Below are positions 1 to 5,042 of a stretch of 6,632 nt of DNA, one piece after another. Location: the NCBI GenBank assembly GCA_900548935.1, contig URMR01000099.1, forward strand, positions 1 to 6,632, in the 5' to 3' direction. Each line of letters begins with the position of its first letter. Positions within the stretch are counted from its first letter, which is position 1. The notes below the pieces were generated by a model, which was not told the DNA's origin, did no database searches, and worked only from the letters and a program-made list of their open reading frames with translations. Source of the DNA: an uncultured Collinsella sp. (GTDB taxonomy: Bacteria > Actinomycetota > Coriobacteriia > Coriobacteriales > Coriobacteriaceae). Both the position numbers and the translations under genes were made by a program.

Positions 1-1002
1 GCCGGCGGCGAACAACTGACTGGCGTTCATGCCGCCCATGCCGCCCGCCATGCCCATGCCCATAAAGCCGGCCATCGCGCCGTTGGGGTTGGCCGCTGCC
101 GCGCGCATTGCGTCACTCTGGGCACTGGCGATGTTGGCGGCCGCCATGGTGGGATCGCGCATGACCGCAGCCTTCTGCAGGTCCTTGATCATCTGCTCGT
201 CTTCTTGCGAAGCGGCGATGGAGTTGACGCCAAAGCTCACGATCTCGACACCGCGCAGATCGCGCCAGTCGGCCGAGAGGACCTCGTTGAGCGCGCGGGC
301 GAGCTCGGTGGTGTGACCGGGAATGGCGCTGTAACGAATGCCCATCTCCGAGATCTTGGCAAAGGCGGGCTGCAGGGCGGTGAGCAGCTCGGACTTAAGC
401 TGGCTGTCGATCTTATCGCGCGTGTAGCTATCGGTCACGTTGCCGCACACATTGGTGTAGAACAGCAGCGGGTTGGTGATGCGGTACGAATACTCGCCGT
501 TGCAGCGCACGGAGATGTCGACATCCAGGCCAATGTTGTTATCGACCACGCGGAAGGGCACGGGAGAGGCGGTGCCGTACTTGTTGCCGATGATCTCCTT
601 GGTGTTGATGAAGTAGACGCGCTGGTCTTTGCCCGCGTCGCCGCCAAAGGTAAAGCGGCTGCCGATATTGGCGAACGTCTCCTTGATGGAATCGCCCAGG
701 TTGCCGCTGAAGACGCTCGGCTCGCTGCCGGTATCGAAGACGAACTCACCGGGCTCCAGCGCGACTTCGATGATCTTGCCGTTTTGCACCACGAGCATGC
801 CCTGGCCGTCGTTGACGGCGATGACGGAACCGTTGGAGATAACGTTGTCCTCGCCGCGCGTGTTGGAGCTGCGGCCGCCGGTGCGCTTACTGCCCTTGCA
901 GGCCAAGACGTCAGCGGGCATCGATTCGCAATAGATAAATTCCTTCCACTGGTCGGCCATGACGCCGCCGGCAGCACCCAATCCAGCTTTCAAGAGTCCC
1001 AT
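1..1002 (-). CDS. SPFH-domain (stomatin/prohibitin-like, YdjI-type) protein, 3' end cut by window edge
   Basis: This is the last visible gene of the minus-strand operon. 334 codons are visible and the frame is still open at base 1, so the C-terminus is missing. The ATG at 1002 follows a GAAAGGAAG Shine-Dalgarno on the minus strand. The N-terminus (MGLLKAGLGAAGGV, then DQWKEFIYCESMPADVL) and the segment around residues 55-95 (NGSVIAVNDGQGMLVVQNG, then EPGEFVFDT) are typical of the COG4260-type SPFH proteins often labelled 'virion core protein'. The SPFH core runs to about residue 260 (IGLDVDISVRCNGEYSYRI, ADWRDLRGVEIVSFGVNSI). A helical stretch (265-305) and a Gly/Met-rich low-complexity tail (308-326) follow. 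Family members usually end in a zinc ribbon, which would lie outside the window. There is no transmembrane helix, so it is probably a peripheral membrane scaffold. B. subtilis YdjI is the nearest characterised relative known to me and links PspA to the membrane. A matching role here is inference. Confidence 0.87.
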   Translation of the reverse strand, partial: MGLLKAGLGAAGGVMADQWKEFIYCESMPADVLACKGSKRTGGRSSNTRGEDNVISNGSVIAVNDGQGMLVVQNGKIIEVALEPGEFVFDTGSEPSVFSGNLGDSIKETFANIGSRFTFGGDAGKDQRVYFINTKEIIGNKYGTASPVPFRVVDNNIGLDVDISVRCNGEYSYRITNPLLFYTNVCGNVTDSYTRDKIDSQLKSELLTALQPAFAKISEMGIRYSAIPGHTTELARALNEVLSADWRDLRGVEIVSFGVNSIAASQEDEQMIKDLQKAAVMRDPTMAAANIASAQSDAMRAAAANPNGAMAGFMGMGMAGGMGGMNASQLFAAG

Positions 1003-1050
1003 GGTGATCTTCCTTTCTCGTCAAAGGCCGGGTGGTATTGGTCAGAATGG

Positions 1051-2373
1051 CTAATCGTCCTTGTTGTCCTTCATGACAACGGTGGTCTCGGTGTGGCTGA
1101 AGGTGTCGTGCTTCTCGGTCAGGTCGAGCTCGCCGCAGTAGCAATCGGCGTGGGTGGCCTCGTTGGCCGTCTTGAGCTGGCCTACCAGCAGCACGTCCGC
1201 GATGATTACGATGATCAACGGCGCGACGATGTTGATGAGGATGCCCTCGATGTCGAAGGCGAGGTAATCCGGATCGAAGGCGTTCTCACCCATGAAGAGG
1301 ATCTGGGAGAGGACAAATCCGATTACAAAGAACAGCACCGAGGCGATAGCGAGCTTGGGCTTGGAGCAGGGGAGCTCGCCGACCATGCGACCGGTCTGGC
1401 CGTTCATGGCAAACAGATGGCTCTTGCCGTTCCACGAGGTGGAAAGCATCCACACGGGGAACAGAGCGTAGTCACTGTCTTCCCAGGTGTAGTCGAGCTG
1501 CTTGCTTTCGACCGTGGCGTCGTCATATTCGTCGACGACGGTCTCGCGCAGGGCCGAGATCGTGCTCTCCTCCATGCGGCGCTCGGCGCGCGCCTTGCAG
1601 GTCTCGCAGTCCTCGTCGTAACGGTTGGCGATGTAGCCGGGCATATATGCGATCGAGAACGGACGCAGTGCGTCGTAGTCAAACGGCTCGATGGCGTCCA
1701 TGTGGCCGTCGGGCATCTTGGACGATCCGTCGACGGGCACGCGCTCAAACGAGATATTGCCTTTACGGTAGGCGTCGTAGTGGTCGGTGGTCGTGACGGT
1801 GCGATCGGGTTCCTCGGTTACGGTCTCGTTGGTTGCGTCGAAGCGCACTTCGCCGTCCACGCGGGCACCGTAGAGCCAAAACGGCACGTAGACACCTTGG
1901 ACCTCGTCGATGTGGTTGCCGGTGACAAAGCTCTTGGGCAGCAGGATTTTGCCCTTGTAGTGGTCTTTGAGCGCGGCCATGACATCGTCGCGCCCGAGCT
2001 TAAACGGAATCACCAGGTCGGGTGAGAAGTCGCCCGAGAGCTGGCCAGGTGCCACGGCGGAGTTACCGCAGTATGGGCAGGTGGTAACGGCGACGGTGCC
2101 GTCCGAGATCAGTTCGGCGCCGCACGACGAGCAGATGTAGCCGGCGTTTTGAGCCAGCTCCTGCACGGCATCGTCGACAGCAGGCTTGGGAGCCGCGGCT
2201 GCGGCATCGGCTTTGGCATCGGCCTTGTCCTGGCGCTCGCGATAGAGGGCCTCGACTTCTTCGACTTCAAAGCGCGAGTCGCAGTAGTCGCAGACGAGCT
2301 TTTGCTCGGCACTGGCAAAGTGAAGGGGGCCGCCACACGCGGGGCACTGATAGTTGACACTCTCGAAGGCCAT
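1051..2373 (-). CDS. TFIIB-type zinc-ribbon membrane protein, YdjG-like
   Basis: This 440-residue protein starts at an ATG preceded by AAAGGA on the minus strand. Two zinc ribbons occupy the N-terminus: C10/C13 with C28/C31, and C81/C84 with C99/C102. They are separated by an Ala/Asp/Lys-rich linker (about 48-70). A large soluble domain follows (about 115-335), with VIPFKLGRDD at 121-130 and VYVPFWLYGARVDG at 161-174, the pattern of 'zinc ribbon plus large hydrophilic domain' proteins near SPFH genes. Two hydrophobic helices lie at about 341-361 and 376-398, and a charged tail ends the protein. Odd points are a third CxxC (C256/C259) inside the soluble domain and a CYC at 411-413 after the membrane segment. 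The gene sits 24 bases after its upstream neighbour and 48 before the SPFH gene. By analogy to B. subtilis YdjG it may anchor an SPFH/stress complex in the membrane. No catalytic motif is visible, and the biochemical role is unknown. Confidence 0.87.
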   Translation of the reverse strand: MAFESVNYQCPACGGPLHFASAEQKLVCDYCDSRFEVEEVEALYRERQDKADAKADAAAAAPKPAVDDAVQELAQNAGYICSSCGAELISDGTVAVTTCPYCGNSAVAPGQLSGDFSPDLVIPFKLGRDDVMAALKDHYKGKILLPKSFVTGNHIDEVQGVYVPFWLYGARVDGEVRFDATNETVTEEPDRTVTTTDHYDAYRKGNISFERVPVDGSSKMPDGHMDAIEPFDYDALRPFSIAYMPGYIANRYDEDCETCKARAERRMEESTISALRETVVDEYDDATVESKQLDYTWEDSDYALFPVWMLSTSWNGKSHLFAMNGQTGRMVGELPCSKPKLAIASVLFFVIGFVLSQILFMGENAFDPDYLAFDIEGILINIVAPLIIVIIADVLLVGQLKTANEATHADCYCGELDLTEKHDTFSHTETTVVMKDNKDD

Positions 2374-2397
2374 GATCGGTCCTTTCCGTGCCGGAGG

Positions 2398-3135
2398 CTA
2401 AGCGCCGATGGCGCCACCGCAGTATTCGCAGCGCCCACTGGCATCGGGAATGGTGGTTGCACCGCAGAAGGGGCAGGTGACCGCGGTCTTGGGGGCCTTG
2501 GCGGCCACGACGCTGTCGCGCGTTTCCTGGCGCAGCTGCACCAGCGCGTCGCGGACCTCGGTTGCCTGGCGCTTAGCCTCGCGGTATTCGATGGAACCGC
2601 GCTGATCGATGGTGGAGTCGTTCACGCGCAGGTTGATCTCGGTAAAGTACGGCGCGTTGACGTGGATGGTCAGATTGAAGTCGTAATCCAGGTCGTAGCG
2701 CGGCGGGTTGTAGCTCTCGCGCTCGCCGTCCTTGGTCTCGCGATAGATTTCGGTGCGATGCTCGTCGATATCCATATCGCAGCCGAGTACCTGTGAGAAC
2801 TCGATGATGTCGGGATTGGCATCGCGCCAGCGGCTCTGCGAAGTGATGATCAGCAGGCCCGCGTCCTCATCGAGCATGATGTTGGCGCGTCCGGCAGAGA
2901 GCGTGCGCGTGGGGTTGAACGAGGCCAGACGCTCGGCATTGGCCTCGCGGTAGGCGAGTTGCTCGCGGATATCGTCCGCGGTGCTGGAGCGATAGCCGTG
3001 AAAGTAGGGGGAGAGCTTGCCGGCGCACTCTTTGCACAGGTAGCCTTCGCTAATCTTGGTCTTTCCCAAAAGTCCCAGCTCGGTACCGCAAATCGCGCAC
3101 TCTTTCTTCTCGAACATCTTGTCAAAGAAGCCCAT
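2398..3135 (-). CDS. DUF4428-like protein with N- and C-terminal zinc ribbons
   Basis: This 245-residue cytosolic protein is the first gene of the three-gene minus-strand operon. The ATG at 3135 is preceded by GGGAGG at a 6-base spacing. It begins with a short amphipathic stretch (MGFFDKMFEKK), then a DUF4428-like treble-clef/ribbon with C13/C16 and C34/C37. The middle (about 75-175) is predicted mostly beta: LSAGRANIMLDEDAGLLIIT, an acidic segment around 118-128, and YDFNLTIHVNAPYFTEINLRV. A charged helix (about 178-212) leads to a second ribbon, C221/C224 and C236/C239, close to the end. There is no signal peptide or membrane helix. DUF4428 proteins have no established function that I know of. 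Two ribbons framing a beta core, together with the downstream membrane zinc-ribbon and SPFH genes, suggest an adaptor or metal-stabilised scaffold. The mRNA leader may fold over the ribosome binding site (see the hairpin at 3142-3185). Confidence 0.85.
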   Translation of the reverse strand: MGFFDKMFEKKECAICGTELGLLGKTKISEGYLCKECAGKLSPYFHGYRSSTADDIREQLAYREANAERLASFNPTRTLSAGRANIMLDEDAGLLIITSQSRWRDANPDIIEFSQVLGCDMDIDEHRTEIYRETKDGERESYNPPRYDLDYDFNLTIHVNAPYFTEINLRVNDSTIDQRGSIEYREAKRQATEVRDALVQLRQETRDSVVAAKAPKTAVTCPFCGATTIPDASGRCEYCGGAIGA

Positions 3136-3141
3136 GGCTGC

Positions 3142-3185
3142 CTCCCATCAACTGGTAGCGTGTGTCACTTTTGATGATGGGGGAG
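3142..3185 (-). promoter_or_regulatory. Possible leader hairpin covering the Shine-Dalgarno of the DUF4428-like gene
   Basis: On the minus strand, CTCCC followed after a CC bulge by ATCA (3185-3175) can pair with TGATGGGAG (3150-3142). This gives a 9-bp bulged stem around a loop of 24 bases. An alternative is the unbulged 7-bp CCCATCA/TGATGGG. The 3' arm includes most of the GGGAGG Shine-Dalgarno of the gene starting at 3135. If transcription starts upstream of 3185, the fold would reduce translation. No promoter with good -35/-10 boxes was found upstream, so regulation is a hypothesis. Confidence 0.3.
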
Positions 3186-3256
3186 TGTGCGATCTTTCAC
3201 GATACCCAGACGGCTCAACGAGTCTCCACAACTGGGACACATGGCCCATTTTGACC

Positions 3257-3347
3257 AGTCGTTGGGGACGTTCTTAAACGACTAGCGCCGGGGGCCACTC
3301 ATTGGGGACGTACTTAAATGAGCGGCAGTTGGGGACACTCCTTGCCG
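3257..3347. repeat. Three tandem GGGGAC-containing hairpin repeat units
   Basis: Unit 1 (3257-3283) is AGTCGTT, a 13-base loop, then AACGACT, a perfect 7-bp stem. Unit 2 (3298-3322) is CTCATT, a 13-base loop, then AATGAG, a perfect 6-bp stem. The loops are GGGGACGTTCTTA and GGGGACGTACTTA, differing at one base. Unit 3 (3323-3347) is CGGCA, a loop with TTGGGGACACTCCT, then TGCCG. It keeps the GGGGAC core, but the stem is shifted by two bases and the right half of the loop differs. GGGGAC starts at 3264, 3304 and 3331. From memory, similar TTGGGGAC units are common between genes in Coriobacteriia, so this is probably a dispersed repeat family, perhaps REP-like. Copy number in the genome cannot be seen from here. 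Confidence 0.75.
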
Positions 3348-3486
3348 AACGTGGGCACCGCATGTTATTGGATGTTTGATCAACGCTTTCTTAAAAATGT
3401 TCAATAGAGGTAAATTCTGATTGAGATTATGCTGGAATATATCAAATTACAATTGGAATTTTGCAGTTATCCCAGTTAAAATGAGC

Positions 3487-3494
3487 AAAGGAGG
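3487..3494 (+). promoter_or_regulatory. Strong Shine-Dalgarno of the AAA_14/DUF4143 gene
   Basis: AAAGGAGG lies 5 bases before the ATG at 3500 and is close to the ideal anti-Shine-Dalgarno complement. It fixes the start codon. The ATG at 3481 is in another frame and reaches a stop at 3511-3513, after ten residues. Confidence 0.85.
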
Positions 3495-3499
3495 CAAGC

Positions 3500-4840
3500 A
3501 TGCTCAAGCGTAAAATTATCGAGAAGATTGAAAACTGGAAACAGACTAAAACCGGGCAGGGACTGCTTATTACCGGTGCTCGACAGGTTGGCAAAACAAG
3601 CGCTGTCGAGCAGTTTGCCCGTGACAACTACAGAAGCTTCCTGAAAATCGACTTCGTGGAGAGGCCTGACGCGGTCGAGCTTATAGGGGAGGCAAAGAGC
3701 CTCGATGACCTCATTGTGAGAATCACCGCACTGTCTTCATCGCCTATTGCTTCGGATGCGAAGACACTTCTGTTTTTTGATGAGGTGCAGCGTTGCGGAG
3801 ACGCCATCACCTGGATGCGTTACCTTGCACAAGACAATCGCTTCGATGTTATCTACTCCGGTTCTATGCTCGGGGTCGAGGCGTATCATTTTCGGTCGTT
3901 GCCAGTGGGTACTATCGATATCCTTGAGATGTTTCCCATGGATTTCGAAGAATTCTCCTGGGCCCTGGGAGTCGATAAATCATTGTGGGATATCGTTCGA
4001 GCCTGTTACCGCAAACGGGAACAGGTGCCCCCATTTATTCACAAACGGCTGGTCGAGACGTATTACCGGTATGTTCTTGTGGGCGGCATGCCTGAGGCTG
4101 TTCAGCTGTTCGTCTCGACTCATGATACGCAGGCGATGCGCGCTCGCCAGCAGGGCATCCTCGAGGCATATCGTGCGGATATCGTACGGTACGCCGAAAC
4201 CCCTGCGCATGCTCAGCGGATCAGGACGATCTATGATGCCATGCCCGCGCAGCTTAATAAAGAGAACAAGCGTTTTCTCGTTACCGGGATAGACAAGCGG
4301 AAGCGTTTTTTGGATCTGCAGCCCGATTTTGACTGGCTTGTTAATGCGGGCGTTGCGATTCCGGTTAAGAGGGCGAGCGAGCCGATGTTTCCCTTGGGTC
4401 TTTCGCGGGAAGACAGCTTTTTTAAGTTTTATCTGAGCGATGTTGGTCTACTGTTTTCTACTTTTTCTCCCGCCGATGTTGAGGCCATTGTTGCGCAGCG
4501 GGATTCGGTCAACTTCGGGCAGGCTTTTGAGAATGCAGTAGCCCAGGAGCTGCGCGCATGCGGCTATTCTTCGTTGTTCTACTTTAACGCGGCGAAGGTT
4601 GGAGAAGTCGATTTTTTAATCGAGGATAAGCGGAGTCCCATCGTGTTGCCTGTCGAGGTCAAATCGGGTAGATACAGCACGAAGCACGCTGCCCTTGACC
4701 GCCTGATGAGCGTTGAAAACTATGGATTGACTCAGGCGGTCGTGCTTCACCGGGATAACGTGGTGGATGAAAAGACGATATTGTATCTGCCCTTATATAT
4801 GGCGGCCCTGTTAAAAGAAATGCCACAGATGAAGGGCTGA
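3500..4840 (+). CDS. AAA_14 / DUF4143 ATP-binding protein with PD-(D/E)XK-like C-terminus
   Basis: This complete 446-residue protein belongs to the widespread bacterial and archaeal AAA_14-DUF4143 family. Walker A is GARQVGKT (26-33), Walker B is LLFFDEVQ (90-97), and a sensor-like IYSGSMLG lies at 118-125. The motif GTIDILEMFPMDFEEF (from about 137) and the segment YYRYVLVGGMPEAVQ are family hallmarks. The C-terminal DUF4143 part contains FENAVAQEL (343-351), EVDFLIE with D371, and PVEVKSG with E386 and K388. This matches a PD-(D/E)XK nuclease-fold signature with all key residues kept. There is no signal peptide or membrane helix, so it is cytosolic. Its physiological role is not established; DNA-related or defence roles have been suggested for such ATPases but are not shown by this sequence. 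The gene stands alone, with a strong ribosome binding site and AT-rich leader. Its codons use more A/T at third positions than either neighbour, consistent with horizontal acquisition. The family call is secure. Confidence 0.95.
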   Translation: MLKRKIIEKIENWKQTKTGQGLLITGARQVGKTSAVEQFARDNYRSFLKIDFVERPDAVELIGEAKSLDDLIVRITALSSSPIASDAKTLLFFDEVQRCGDAITWMRYLAQDNRFDVIYSGSMLGVEAYHFRSLPVGTIDILEMFPMDFEEFSWALGVDKSLWDIVRACYRKREQVPPFIHKRLVETYYRYVLVGGMPEAVQLFVSTHDTQAMRARQQGILEAYRADIVRYAETPAHAQRIRTIYDAMPAQLNKENKRFLVTGIDKRKRFLDLQPDFDWLVNAGVAIPVKRASEPMFPLGLSREDSFFKFYLSDVGLLFSTFSPADVEAIVAQRDSVNFGQAFENAVAQELRACGYSSLFYFNAAKVGEVDFLIEDKRSPIVLPVEVKSGRYSTKHAALDRLMSVENYGLTQAVVLHRDNVVDEKTILYLPLYMAALLKEMPQMKG

Positions 4841-4904
4841 GAGTTTAAGACACGCGATGCGGCTGTGGAAAATTCGGCATTGTGAGATGGAATACTGACC
4901 TCGC

Positions 4905-4918
4905 GAGAATCCATTCTC
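4905..4918. repeat. Short perfect inverted repeat after the ATPase gene
   Basis: GAGAAT-CC-ATTCTC is a perfect 6-bp inverted repeat in the convergent intergenic space. The same right arm (TCCATTCTC, 4910-4918) can also pair with GAGATGGA at 4884-4891 with one bulged base. It has no following T-tract. It could be a minor hairpin or a chance palindrome. Confidence 0.3.
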
Positions 4919-4946
4919 CTCCAAGGGTGGGCTTGCTAAGACAGCC

Positions 4947-4987
4947 AAGGCCACTGCAAAACCGCCAGGTACTTTTGCGGTGGCCTT
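4947..4987. terminator. Probable bidirectional terminator hairpin between convergent genes
   Basis: AAGGCCACTGCAAAA (4947-4961) pairs with TTTTGCGGTGGCCTT (4973-4987) over 15 positions with a single T-G wobble, around an 11-base loop. It lies 106 bases past the ATPase stop and 55 bases past the stop of the minus-strand gene. This is the expected place for a shared terminator. The T-run after the stem is short on both strands (TTTCT on plus, TTGGCTGTCTT on minus), so intrinsic termination may be inefficient. A second hairpin shares its right arm. Confidence 0.6.
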
Positions 4988-5019
4988 TCTGGTTGGCGCC
5001 GCTTGCCGGCCACCGCAAA
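4974..5019. repeat. Alternative 12-bp perfect hairpin sharing an arm with the terminator
   Basis: TTTGCGGTGGCC (4974-4985) is the perfect reverse complement of GGCCACCGCAAA (5008-5019), with a 22-base loop rich in GGCGCC and GCCGG. The left arm is also the right arm of the hairpin at 4947-4987, so the two structures exclude each other. On the minus strand this hairpin is met first, 23 bases after the stop codon of the DUF1593 gene. No T-tract follows it on either strand. Confidence 0.55.
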
Positions 5020-5042
5020 TGTGCTTGGTGTGATCGTGGTGG

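Larger units (their letters stand above)
3136..3499. other. Divergent intergenic region with repeat block and AT-rich leader
   Basis: This stretch of 364 bases separates the minus-strand operon from the plus-strand ATPase gene and contains no credible gene. From left to right it holds the leader of the DUF4428-like gene (3136-3185), a short transition containing CGGCTCAACGAGTCTCC (3211-3227) and CAACTGGGAC, the GGGGAC hairpin repeats (3257-3347), and an AT-rich stretch (about 3361-3480). The short frames crossing it have no recognisable protein character. No -35/-10 pair is convincing for either flanking gene. The most promoter-like part is the AT-rich stretch, which includes TTGATC at 3376, TTGAGA at 3421 and TATATC at 3438, but the spacings are poor. 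Confidence 0.7.

Noticed and set aside
205..2025. Plus-strand open frame of 606 codons antisense to the SPFH and YdjG-like genes
   Set aside because: The two minus-strand genes share the same frame and have strong G/C third-position bias, which keeps this antisense frame open. Its translation is a monotonous Val/Gly/Asp/Ala/His mix with no domain, while the minus-strand proteins have clear ribbons, membrane helices and an SPFH core.
2149..2796. Plus-strand open frame of 215 codons across the junction of the two zinc-ribbon genes
   Set aside because: It is an antisense shadow of two well-supported genes, spans their intergenic gap, and has no ribosome binding site or recognisable motif.
3056..3277. 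Small plus-strand ORF across the operon leader and repeat block
   Set aside because: It is half antisense to the DUF4428-like gene and half non-coding repeat, with no protein-like composition or start signal.
3257..3347. CRISPR array
   Set aside because: There are only three GGGGAC units with unequal spacing (40 and 27 bases) and diverging sequence, no unique spacers and no cas gene in the window.
3453..3482. TTGGAA, 18 bases, TAAAAT as a promoter for the ATPase gene
   Set aside because: The hexamers are reasonable, but the start of transcription would fall at about 3489, inside the Shine-Dalgarno.
3481..3513. Ten-codon plus-strand leader ORF (MSKGGKHAQA) overlapping the ATPase start
   Set aside because: The codons are just the Shine-Dalgarno and start region of the ATPase read in another frame, and it has no ribosome binding site of its own. 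Nothing supports a leader peptide.
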